Source: Certhia americana
Lineage: Eukaryota; Chordata; Aves; Passeriformes; Certhiidae
Reading direction: 5' to 3'
Assembly (NCBI GenBank): GCA_018697195.1
Contig: CM031866.1
Location: 11,718,606-11,782,605, forward strand
DNA length: 64,000 nucleotides
The position numbers and the translations under genes are program-made. Below, one piece after another: positions 37,423-49,360 of the stretch (the stretch's first letter is position 1; each line of letters begins with the position of its first letter). The notes beneath the pieces were generated by a model. It was not told the origin of the DNA, ran no database searches, and was given only the letters and a program-made list of their open reading frames with translations.

Positions 37423-40400
37423 GTAAGTTAAAACATAACTGAGAATTTTGATATTTGTATCTGCAGACTATAGAACTATAGTATTTTTTCTAAGCTTTTT
37501 GTTTAAATAAATTTCATTTTTTTAAAAGGAAGAATTTTTAATATTTTCATTGTGTATGTCTTCCTTTTTAAATTTTTTTAATTCCTTATTTTTTGAGAAG
37601 TTAATACAACAATTCTGATGCTGAGGTCAGTTAGATAAGAGATTTTTTTTTTTTTTTTTTTTTACCTCTTAGCATATAAAATAAGTATCCTTTGAAGCTG
37701 TAGCACAATTTTGTCTTCATTCTGGTAAATGTATAGTAATGTAATTCTATCAATATAATATCACTCTAGTATTTGAAATTAAAAAGGGAAAAGATCTTCG
37801 AGTGGCTGAGAGTAAATGTGGTAGAAACCTGTACATTTTGTTTTGCTGCCTCCAAATGAAGTTATCTTGCATCCAGTTCTAAGGATTCCTTCCTATTTTG
37901 AATACTTTCTTATTGTTCAATCTGAAAAGGTAAAGAAATAAAATCCTTTGGTAAAATTTATCAGTTATATTAGTTACCTAATTAAAAGGGGTATTTTTCT
38001 CTTGCTGGTGTACTCTGTAAGTAATTTTTACTATAATTACAATTAATTGCAAAGACAAGTTGATGAGATGAAATTAATCATTCGTCTTCTGCTTTTATGT
38101 CTGAAATGCTATACAATTGACACTATGAAGAGTTTCCTGTTTAGATTCCTGTTTTGAGGGGAGATGGGTGTTGCTAAAAGGCAGTTATGGCATTAATTTA
38201 TTTGCTTAATATTATGCACATGGTTCAATGGAAGGTATACTTAGGGTAATATTTGTACTTACTGCTAAACTTTAAACAAATTTACCAGTGATCTACAGCT
38301 TTTTAGTGGTGTAGGTAGTTTCCATATAGTTTGTCATACCTCAAAGTGTTGTATTCCTGCCTTTTGCAGCTCCAAGAACCTTCAGAGCTGCTGTAAGAGT
38401 GTGAGGACACAGGTGACATTATGCAGGATTAGTCACCAAATGCAAACCAGAGGAGTTTAATAAACAGTTTAACACCTGGTTATTGTGTAGTTTAGGACAG
38501 TTTGTAAGCAGACTCTGAATGCAGGCACTGACAGTCAAGTATTGTATCTGTGCCTGTAGGAAGCTGCATGTGACCATACTGTTTTGCTGTTATGTATTAC
38601 TTTCCCCAGCCAGTTGCCTAATTACAGTTTCTTAATAGATGTAGACCTTTAAAAGGTAATGTGGCATTCCTGGTTTTTGTGGGTTGCACACAAAAAGCAA
38701 TCTCATAGGTGTAAGGAGAACTTTTGCCACTAACAAGGACTATACAGACTGAAGCTGCTCTTTTTATGCCCTCTCTTCCATTCACAAGTGGATAAATTCA
38801 AATACTGAACCTGAGAATAAGATGTGTCAGTCCCTTGTGCAGACATCCTGTAACCACTGCATAGGACTACTTCAAATGGCTGTCAGTGGCTCAATAATAG
38901 TTTTGGGGTTTAGATTAAACCTTACTTCTTCTGCTGACAAAGTTTAGACCTGTCCTTGCCTCACTTTGCTGTCCACAGACTCTTTATTCAAGCCTCTGTT
39001 TCGCTAGGCCTCCCTAGAAACAGTTATGCAATTTTTATTTAACTTCTCATTCAGGCAAAGAATGCTGTCATTTCAATGACATTTGTGGCTGTTTTAATCA
39101 CACTTCCCACTCTACTCCTTCGTGCAAAACCTAATGCTAATTTTCAGGATCTCTCAGTCTTTTTACTGCCAGCACAGTGACTGCAGTTAGCTATGACTCC
39201 TTCACCCTCTTACTCTCTCCAAAAGGTGTTGCCATTTGAAGTGAGGGAGGAGATTGCTTCCCTCACAAACATGGTTACCATGCTTTATCTATGCAGAAAT
39301 ACCCCAGCTGACTCTCTTCTGCCTTTCTCTTCCCTCTCTGTCATAGCACAATGCTGTGAACCCACCTCATGCACCAGCACCTCCCAAGGCTGGTGTAGAA
39401 GAATTCTTCAGTCAGGGACTGAATTCTTCATTCTCTGCAATGATCTTCACTTGGTTGCGTGAAATGAGAGAACAGTCCAAGACAAGTAAAGGCAAAGACC
39501 AAAGACAGCTTTTCTGTGGCTTCTCATGCAACTTCTCTGTTAAAAGGCAGAAGCACCACCTTTCCTGGTTTTTCCATACCAGTACCACATAATATAATTT
39601 TAATTTTATTTTTCTTCACTTTCTTGAAGATGAGACACTTTACAGCTCATTATTTCCATATTTTTAAAAAGTGAAAGTAGGTCAGCTGGACTTATCATGT
39701 ATATGGATCCTGAGTAGTACTGTTTTACTTTTTCCACAGACTTGCTCTTGTATTAATTTGCTGCTCACCTAATGAGGACTCAGAGACTGATAATTTTACC
39801 ACATGGCCCAATCCATTCTGAAATTCACTAATGATACACAGATGGTGCTGCATGCAGATAACTTCTTTCCTTCAGTGGCATGTTCTCTAATGTAAAACAA
39901 ATACATTTTTCTTAAATTTTCTGAAAAATTCAAATAGATTACTGTTAGGTAGACTATTTCCTGAAGCACTAAAAAATAGTCAATATGACAGGTTTTTTTT
40001 CTTTGCCTTGAATGAAAACTTTCATCAAATTATTATGATTCCACTTCATCATCTGTGTCAAGTTATTGTTGAGTTATAATCAGAAGTAGGGAGGGGAGTA
40101 GAGAATTCAGTGTATAACTTATATTAACATAAAAAGTTTTTTTTCCTTGCTATGTTATTTCTTAATGATGAGTAAAAAGAGTTTAGCAAAAACCTCCATT
40201 TTAGTCCTATTTTTATGTTATAAAGCAGAATAATAGATGGAAATCCTTTTACAGGCATTGCCTCTATGTGAACATAAGAATGCCTTATACACAGTAAGTT
40301 CTATTTACTGTTGATGGAACTGCTCCTGAGTAGCAAAAAGCCCTGAGTTTATTTCTTAGTCTCTGTACATTTACTTTTCACAACCTCCGAAATGTTATTT

Positions 40401-41623
40401 TATTTCTATCACACCTTTGCTTGGTTTTTAAGTATGTCTGGAAGCTGAAATTTGGGTCTACTTTGATCTTTATGTTATTGAAAAAAAAATTCTAGTATCA
40501 CAACGCGGCATGGAAAAATGGTTGTGTGAAAGTATAAAGGAATTGCATAAACAGACTATGAATTCTTTTCCCTTTCTCAGAGAATGGTGCAGGTGCATCA
40601 GAAGGAAGTGAAAAATTCTTCACTAATATTAGTTATATCTCTTTTCACACAATAATTGTAACATGCATAAATGAATTTAGAGCTTTCTTATGATAAACTC
40701 TTTGTTCTGAATGTGGTTTTTATACACACAGAGATAGAGATAAATATAAGAACTGGAAAGGTTGTTTGAGGCAGTGCCAAATAAAGGACCATGAAAAGGA
40801 AAATGTTTGGTCTTGAAAAATCTGATATCCTGGCTTCTCTAAGAATTTCCAAGTATCTCTAAATTAGAACTGACAAGGTGTATCAAGATCTTTCAAAACC
40901 TTCTGTGGAAAAATTTCAGGGGAATACCTGTGTTAATTGTTTGGAAGAATCAGAGAGAATGAGGCCAATTTGTTATCCAGATGAATATGTATTCTTTTAC
41001 ATTCTGTTGGTGTGTCAGCCTTTTATTCTTTGAAGTGACTCCAAGTTGGTCTTTGTTGTTGTTTCCAAGTTATATGTGAGATCTAACTCATGGGGAGTTT
41101 ATGGGGTTTAATTGTGTGCTCAATGAAAAAGCTCAAACCAGCAAAGAGAAAATAATGATGGTCACCATGGAATTATTTTAAATGTGACAAGTTCTGTGTA
41201 CCACAGTCACATGCAGTTATTTGAGATCTGATTATGTATTTAGATAAATATTTTAAACTTTGTAACAAATTTAATACAACATTATTCATTGACATCAATG
41301 ATGTTCAATATGTAACTCTGGGCTGCATCTCAACTACCAGATATACAAGAACTTATGACTGAAAGCTCTTCTTTTAATTTCTGAATCAATGGTTAAAAGT
41401 TTTAGGAGGTATTTAGCAACATTTTAGCTACTCTGCTTTGGCTGAATGCCAGAAGAAAAAGCACCAAGAACAATCGTGCTGGTTTTCAATTGGAGAACTT
41501 GCCTTTAGCTGATAACTGCTAACTTTGATTTTTAATGTAAATAGAGATATTATAAGCAGTTCTTAAGGATGTAGTCTTGTAAGCTCCATGGTTTTATTGT
41601 TTTCTTTGCCTTATCTTGTGCAG
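37423..41623 (+). other. UNC13C: UNC13C intron
   Basis: AT-rich, with a T21 run at 37643-37663. No exon, RNA gene or recognisable mobile element was seen. Confidence 0.7.
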
Positions 41624-41696
41624 TCGTGGATTGTATGGAATTGACAGCATGCCAGACCTGCGAAGAAAGAAATCTTTTCCCATTGTTCGAGATGTG
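41624..41696 (+). CDS. UNC13C: UNC13C exon with the [10 protein letters not shown] motif
   Basis: 73 nt, acceptor ttatcttgtgcag, donor GTG|gtgagt. The first base completes a Gly codon, followed by [24 protein letters not shown] (residues 1022-1045). The G-L-x-x-IDSMPD and basic RRKK motifs are family signatures shared by UNC13A, B and C, lying between the calmodulin region and the C1 domain. It ends in phase 0 before the 6-nt microexon. Confidence 0.97.
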
Positions 41697-42926
41697 GTGA
41701 GTAACTTCTGAAACTGTTGAGTCATTTGCCAGTTGTGTAGGTCTTTCTTGAAATTACTATTGTGCATCTGAATGACAGTTTGCAACAATTGTTTTATGGA
41801 AAAAAAGAAGTCTTGAGAGAACGGATTGAAGGCAGTAAAAGTCAATGAGGCAGTTGTTATAATGTACTAGATAAGTCTGAATATCTCATTGGATATTTAG
41901 GTATTACTTGTGCAATCAAGAAATGTGCAGTAATAATCTACTCATTTTCACAAAGATGCTATTGAGTGTTTGGGGTACTGTTTCACTTGATTTATTTCAA
42001 TACTGAAAGTTCCTTTTAAAAAGCAGGCCTTTTTCACTATTAGTATTTTAAAGATTTATACATACTTTAGGTACGAGGTGAGTTTATCAAGGTTTTTAGC
42101 AGTCATTGTAAACAAGAATAATTTAAGAAAAGAAATATCAAAGTGGAAAAGAATGGCAGTTCCTTTGAGATTTATTCTGGCTTCTAGTCTAAACAAGATT
42201 AAGTAGAGTCTCTCTGCTCCAAAGAATTTCAAATGCTATTCACATTCCTCTTTTTTTCTTTTCCTGTAGTATAGAATTCATAATTAAATAAAATATATAT
42301 TTAGTCTCTGATGATGGTGAGCCCCCAAAACAATTTCTCACTGTAAAGAACTGATTGGATGTAAGGCTAAGTAAATGATTACTATTGTTGTCATTCAAAG
42401 ATCAGCCTTTGCCAATCATTGCTCAATGTTTCTCAGTTTCTGTGTTCAGTTACTCTGTGGTGATCCACCACACTGAGCAGTCAAAAAGAGAAAGCACAGC
42501 AACTATAGAGCAGAATTCCTTCTGAAATTGATGAAAAGTTAAACTGTACAACACATTAGAGCCTGCATTCATTGAAACCATCTTTTTGACAGTAGCCACT
42601 CCAGTATTAGCTGTATTATAGTCTATTGTCCTGCTATGACATATTAATGCATGTTAAATGACACTCTGCTTTTTTCTTAATTGTTGGAAGTGCTAGCAGA
42701 AAGGTATAGCTCAGAATACATTAAGACATCAAAATAAATATAAATCATCCTTTTTTATGTTTACTTATGACTGTTTCAGAAAAACAGAAATAATATTGTT
42801 AGAAATGAGTGCTAGATTCTTTTGATGCTGACTAAAATAAATACAATTTCTTTTCTCTGTTTTGCTATAAATCTGACAAATTAATATTCTTTATAATTTC
42901 TTTCCTATCTTGTCTGGATTTTTAAG

Positions 42927-42932
42927 GCTATG
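42927..42932 (+). CDS. UNC13C: UNC13C 6-nt microexon (Ala-Met)
   Basis: The six bases GCTATG sit between a pyrimidine-rich acceptor (ggatttttaag) and a perfect donor (gtaagtac), and encode Ala-Met (residues 1046-1047). The family protein reads ...RDV-AM-TLAARKSG... in UNC13C and ...SDL-AM-SL... in Munc13-1. Neither neighbouring exon contains AM and both borders are phase 0, so the residues must come from here. Skipping would remove two residues without a frameshift. No other gctatg with splice sites on both sides was noticed between the neighbouring exons. Confidence 0.88.
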
Positions 42933-43485
42933 GTAAGTACTTTCATATTTATAAATGTTCTGAAATGTTCATAGTAATGATCATACTGTTATGGATTCCA
43001 TTAATGTTGTGTTTTATTAAGACCTTCTATTAGAAAGTTAGAAAATTAGTTTATGATTCATAAGGGAAGTGGTGCCTAAAGTGAATGTGTTCTCTACATC
43101 ATGTATACCGAAATTATTAGAAAAAGTTTATGCTAAAAAGTTATCAGTACCTTCCAAATATCTTTTCTGATGGTACAAGCACAATGTTTAGGTCTCAAGC
43201 ATGAAGTTTTCTCTGTGTTACTGGAAAGTCTTAGACACCTAGAGAAGGAGAAGTTCAAAGTGTCCCCTACTTTTAAACTCTGTTGTATTTATCAGATACA
43301 TTTTTCCTTATTTTCCTAGTCCATCTGCACTTCCAGTTTCACTCCATTATTTTCATGCTTTCAGCATTGTATCTCAATATAATGTTTATCAAAATTCTGT
43401 ATTTTTTTTTAAGGTATCTCTGACTCCCATTTGTTTCCATGAATTCACATTTTGAGAAATTCAGTTTTCAACACAGAAGCACAAA

Positions 43486-43930
43486 ATATATTGAGGTGAA
43501 AGAGACCCACAAGGATCAGCAGGTCCAGCTCCCAGCCCTGCAAAGGAGCATTCCCAAGAGTTACACCCTGTGCCTGGGGGTCCAAATGCTTCTGGAACTC
43601 TGTCAGGCTGATGTTGTGAGCACTGCCCTGGGGAGCTGTTCCGGTGCCCAAACACCCTCTGGGGAAAGAACCTTCCCCCGATACCCAACCTAAATCACCC
43701 CCCTGACCCAGCTTCAGGCCATTCCCTCATGTCCTGTCACTGCCACCAGAAAGCAGAGATCAGTGCCTGCCCCTCCTCTTCCCCTCACAAGAAGCTGTAC
43801 CAGCAGTGAGGTCTCTCCTCAGCCTCCTCCAGGCTGAAAAGACCAAGTGCCCTCAGCTGCTCCTCACACAGCTTTCCCTCCAGACCATTAACCATCTTCA
43901 CTGCCCTCCTTTGAAAGTTCTCCTCCTCCT
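43486..43930 (-). mobile_element. CR1 LINE fragment, 5'-truncated, antisense to UNC13C
   Basis: The + strand reads like the reverse complement of the CR1 3' region: gacccacaaggatcagcagg, then the stretches ctggaactctgtcaggctg, ttccggtgcccaaacaccct, cttcaggccattccctcatg, atcagtgcctgcccctcctc and ccatcttcactgccctcctt. These mark the avian/reptile CR1 non-LTR retrotransposon. About 445 bp remain, with substitutions and small indels, and no intact reverse transcriptase. The terminal 8-bp repeats typical of the CR1 end are not clear. An old, inactive copy. Confidence 0.92.
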
Positions 43931-46640
43931 ACACCGCTGAAAAGTTTTTGTATGCTAATGCTTTGTGAGTCTCTGCTTATTTTAGACTGAGTCATTAGAG
44001 AGGATAAGTCAGTCAAAATCCACCTGCAGGAACAGTTCTCTTTGCTGCAGTCATAGGTCATTTTAGACTTCTGGTAGAACATATCTGGTACAGGAGAGAC
44101 CGTGCAAGAAGTGATGGTTCAAGCGTAGTAACAATACAGAGAGCATGAACAGATCTCTGTCTACGGTGGAGTCAGGAAAAAGAGTCCAGTGCACTTGCTG
44201 ATGGAATTGCTGTAACTTCTGCTTTTAAATAAAAAGACATTATCCTTTGGATTAGTTAGAGCTTGGCTTGAGGTGAGAAGAACCAGGGAGAGAAATATCA
44301 ATAGTTACAGTGGAGGTTAGAAATTTTTAACTCACAGTGGCCAAATAGGTGTGGTGATCTGCCCAGCCATAGCCAAATGTAGCTCTGTTTTACTGTCTTT
44401 GCTTCTGTTAATGCCAGTCATCATTTTGAATGTTATGAAGACTCTAGAAAATTCTTGTGCTTATTCAATTTAAAGGTGATTTTATACTGTGTAATCACTG
44501 TAATCAGACAAATTTCTTCTTTTGATCAATCAAGATTGTCTTGCTCCCCAGTTTTATTATTTGATTATAATCAGGAATAATTTGAGAATCTTTGCTGCTG
44601 TAAAGCAGTCTGTTGAAGTGAACCCACCAGATGAAACTACTGCCTGTTTCAGCTAAAATGATAATGCACTGAAACTTTTTTCTGTGTCTCCACAATAAAA
44701 ACTTTTATAGAGGCTGGAATTCAAATATGGTAATTTAAAGATTCATCTAAAGAAGAGATTCATTTAAATTGCACATCATATTCGCTGCTTTTGTATGTTG
44801 TCAGCTAAATACCTAGATTATTTTACATTAGTTCTGCTATCAGCAGTCCATTTCCCTAACTCCTTTAATCATTGGTGGCAAATTCAGTTACATTCTTAAT
44901 AAAAATATTCATACATTAAGTAGATAAATCATAAAATAGTAAGTATTTGGATATTTGTGGGGGCTTTTTAAAGTCTACTAAATGGAAATCAAAAGTAATT
45001 ATCTTTGAGGCTGGACAGATCATGCTTTTATGTCTGTGCTACAGATGTGAAGAAAAAGCAAATGATATTACAGTTAGGTCCAGTAATGATTGTGTAGTGT
45101 AGCTGAATTGTCTTTTTTCTCTAAATCTGTTTTCTGGGCTCAATACTGAAGTTCTTTTCAAAATTTCAGGGTTAGACATCAACCTTTTTAATGGAAAAAT
45201 TATGACACAGGGCTAAGTAATTTCCCTCAGTACCTTACTAGTTATTTTTTCCTACTTCCTACCCCCCAGCACCCCAAGAAACAGTACAAATCTGTCTTCT
45301 AAAATAAAAAAGTTGAGATGCCTAGAGTAATACACCTTGAGTTGCTAAAAAAAACAAAAAACAGTTCTGAAATTGTTCAGGTTTGAAATGCTGTAAACAG
45401 TGACATTTTTGTCACATTCACCTCTAGTGGGTAACTTTTGCATCGCATTAAAGATAATATCAGCATTTGTAAAGTGCTTAAAAAAATTATTTGTCTCCAA
45501 CTTTTTTTTCCCCTGCTGGTAGCAGTCTGTAGATTTTTTTATAGGAAAAAAAGAAAAGATGCTCAAGAAAAGTGAAACCCTCTGTAAAACCAGAGGAATG
45601 AGTATTGCATGGTACAGCCAGCAATCATGAACAGTTGTATGAGTCGGTTTGTTTCTCTGTGCTATTCTAGCTGTGCAAGACAGAGCTTGCCTATTTCATT
45701 GTGATAGAGGACTTCTCTTTTTGTTTTCCTCAACACAATTGATCATTTAACATGTAATTGTAGCTTGAGTCCAATTTGCTTTTACTTACAGTTACCATTT
45801 TTCAGTATTTTTGCTAGAACGACTTCTAATTATATTAGCTTATTTATTTAAGCTGCTAAGGCAAATTTGGAGGTAATAAATTAGTGTAGATACAAGTTAT
45901 TAGGTAATCTAGAAGGCCTTGAGCATAAAGGAGACTAATTTATTTTAAATCCTGTATTAGGGAGTTGCAAAACAAATTAAAAATTAAATAGACAATGGTC
46001 TGCTTTATCATCTTCTCTTATTGTTTGGGGGTTTTGCTAGGCTTTTTCTTTTGGATAAATCTTTTCATATGTCTGTAATTCAACAGTGCTTATGGTCTTT
46101 ATGCTCTGCAGGTAAAATTTTTACCTAAGGAGAGACATGAGGTAGTATCTGGACATCAGTTTGAGAGGGTAAACAAGTATAAACTGCCAACAAGTTCTGT
46201 TAAAGGAAAGGGATGAAACACTGAAGGTTCCTGTTACTCTCCATATTCTTTTGATGCTCTGAGATTTTGGACTTCCTGGAAGTTTCAGCAGATGAGCTGC
46301 ACTTACCTTTCTTTCTTGCTGCTACTTGAAAACAGAGAGGCAATAGAGGAAGAAGTTTTCTGATTGTGTGCATGATCTGCCTCCTTGTTTCCCATAGATA
46401 AATCTGGCAGCTTTTTCCCCTTTCTCTTTCCAAAATGCTCACTCCTCCTTGTCTTATTCCATACTTAAGAAGTGACACTGCTATGTGTTCAGTGCTTCAT
46501 GCTGTTGAATTATCACCAACTTCAATATTTTAAAACAGAAGCATTTTATGGGCTTTCTCTTGTAGATGTAGTTTGTTCTGACAGTGGTACATAATTGGAA
46601 ATAATCCTTCTGGGTTTGTTTTTTGTTTTGTTTTTTTTTT

Positions 46641-46694
46641 TTTTCACTAAAATGATTTTTCTAAAATTTTTTTCACTAAAATTTTCACTAAAAT
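46641..46694. repeat. Short degenerate tandem repeat (ttttcactaaaat)
   Basis: Three copies of ttttcactaaaat, with a shorter ttttctaaaat between the first two, follow a T-rich run. Confidence 0.75.
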
Positions 46695-49288
46695 ATGACT
46701 CTTAAATTTACTGGTTTATCACAAATGCTTCTAGATTTCTTCCAACATGACAAACACTTTATTAAGAACAGCCTAATTATCTGCTTCCTGTTAGGCTTTG
46801 TTATTTTATATAGGGCACTGTACTATAATTTTAGACACATTTCTGATTAAGAAGCCAAATAGTAAAGCTCTATGATTCCAAGGGCAGCCCTTGGGAGAAC
46901 TGGGCTTGAAGGACATGTGACAGGGTCAAAATTGCTTCCCCATTTTTTTTCTCACAGGAAATAGTATCTATTTATTGACTTACAGTGATAGCATGAAACT
47001 GCAGTTCTGCTGGCTCATGTTCTTTGGTATTGCTGGAGGACAGAACACAGCAGCAGCCACTGCCCTATATTTGAGGTTAATGTTCTTATGCCCTTTGTGC
47101 TCCTGTAGTGACAAGTTGTTCACATTGCTCTATTGCTTGGAATGCCTAGGATTGTGCAACTGAGGGTCAAATCCCTTCCTAAATGTAAGGGACATGAAAA
47201 CTATAAAACTAGAATAGTGCAGGCAAGTAAATCTACGTGGGTACCTGGCAAGTCTTTGAGAAAAAAACTCTGATTCAAGAGGGATCAAAAAGGTCAGTGC
47301 TTTTACAGTACATGGTTTTAAAACCCAAAACTGTACTGATAATGAAAATTGTTTCTTTTTCTCTTAATGATACAAAAGCATTTTCACTTGTCTTTTTTAA
47401 CTTTGAAATGTGGGTCTTGTAGCTTTGGGTTTTGACACAAAAAGTGTGAAAAAACAAAGCCTGAACACTGTTCAGTCTTTCCTGTGACTGTCAATCTCAC
47501 TGGCATACACCCATGGAATTTCCCACATCCACAGAAATAGAATGAAACAATGGTCAGACACAGAGAAGTAAACAGAATTATTTACTTAATAATAACAGAA
47601 TGAAGAATCTGATAGCAACTTAATGGCACAGAGTTGGCAAATTGCTGAGTTTAAAAGAGAAAGAAAAAGGAGGGTTCTTTGTAATAGGAGAGAGATTAAT
47701 TGAATGCTAAGCCAAGGATGATTTCTTACCCTATAATTGGTTTCACAAGATTAATAATTCTGTGTCAGTCTGCAAGTTTAATTATTATCAAGAGAAACTT
47801 ATTGAGAATTGAATCAGGGAAAGTGAACGTTTTAAAATTAAAATTGAACAGTCTTATAAATAAATAAATAGAAAACCATTTTAAATATACCAGTGTTTAA
47901 AATTATATAATTGGAAGAAATTGGAATTGTCTCTTCATCCAGAGATTAATGATGCAGTTCCTTTGCTGATGTAAACCTAAATTGCTTCTGGCCCAATATA
48001 CATTTCACAAAAACAATAATGTCATGTACAAAGTATCATTTACACTTTTTGCTATAGTACTTCTGTAATAATGGCCTATAGAGACTTCACAGTTAGGTGA
48101 AAATCTGTATCCTCACAACAAAGGCAACAACAGACTTATGGTTAGTGGGTGGTATAATTGATCCACACACTGCTAGGCTGTGAGGGCAGCAAAGCATGAC
48201 AAAGCAGATAGTGGATGACAGAAGAACAGAGATAAGGCACAAGTATACAAACACACTTGGAATGATTTAGAATAAGAGAAAGAAGGAATGAAAGCAACAC
48301 TGCAGGGGTAGTATAGTAATATAACAGGGTTATGGTTGATATTGTGCACAGTGGAATAAATCTTATCTGTTTCTGTCAGGCCAAAAGGATTATTGATAGC
48401 AGAAGTGATATTCAGATTTGAAATACTATTTGTAAAACAGAACTAATTCCCCCAGGGTCCTTTCTGATCATTATACTTGCTAGTTAATACTCAAGGACCC
48501 ATTAAAATTTCTGGGGTGTTGCATTAAAGAATACAAAATTTCCTTGTTTATTGTATATTAAAACTACTTTATTTTCAGTCCCTTTGTATGTGCTGTAGTA
48601 GAGCAAAAGAGTTCATCTCTACAACCAAATGCATTTTCTTCAGAACCAGAAGTTGTCCGTATACCCATAACATCATGTGGCCAAATGAGGACAGATTGAG
48701 ACAGAGTTCTGGTCTCTTTTCCTGCCTTAAGTAAACAGAGAATTCTCCATATAAGGAAAATAATACTTTAAGATTTCTTGAAGTCCTTTTATTTAAGTAG
48801 CATTCTATATACATACACACTGTTTAAAAATGCTCAGTGAGTTACAAAAAATTATCCAGACTGACAACTTGAACCCTAAGACTGCTGCAAAATGATCTCC
48901 CATGTTGCTGCAGGCACAGTCAGCTTCCAAATTAGGGCAGGATGCCTATCCTTGTACCACATTAATTTGGTTGGCAAAGCAGAAAAACAGTGACAGCCTG
49001 TGGTTTAAAAAAACTGAGTCACAAACCTCTGAATAACAGGTTTTGTATTAGAAATGGCAGTTCAGCTGGGCACTGCTGAAAGAAACAGTAATGATGATGG
49101 AAAGTGTACTTCTATTATGTACTGAAACCCTAAAAATTGTGAGCTGCAAGCATTAACTAAAAGGTTTTGTAGCTTCTACAGTTTTGTTTACATCCAGTAG
49201 CATAATCAAGAACTATTCACCTTCTATTAGATTCAACAGCTGGTGTTACTTGTATAATTGGTCACTCTTTTGCATTTGCCTTAAACAG

Positions 49289-49360
49289 ACACTTGCAGCT
49301 CGAAAATCTGGTATTTCCATGGCCATGCTCATCCGGACCTCCATAAACACTGAGGAAATG
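49289..49360 (+). CDS. UNC13C: UNC13C exon before the C1 domain
   Basis: 72 nt, acceptor ccttaaacag, donor ATG|gtaagt, phase 0 at both ends. It encodes TLAARKSGISMAMLIRTSIN and TEEM (residues 1048-1071). It matches the UNC13C stretch TLAARKSG...RTS.N.EE immediately before the C1 exon. It can be spliced with or without the 6-nt microexon. Confidence 0.96.

Larger units (their letters stand above)
42933..49288 (+). other. UNC13C: UNC13C intron containing a CR1 fragment
   Basis: AT-rich apart from the CR1 fragment at 43486-43930. A short cactaaaa-type tandem repeat lies at 46641-46694. No other exon was recognised. Confidence 0.7.

Noticed and set aside
43439..43693. Open frames on both strands in the CR1 fragment
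   Set aside because: They are by-products of the CR1 3' region and do not correspond to its reverse transcriptase.
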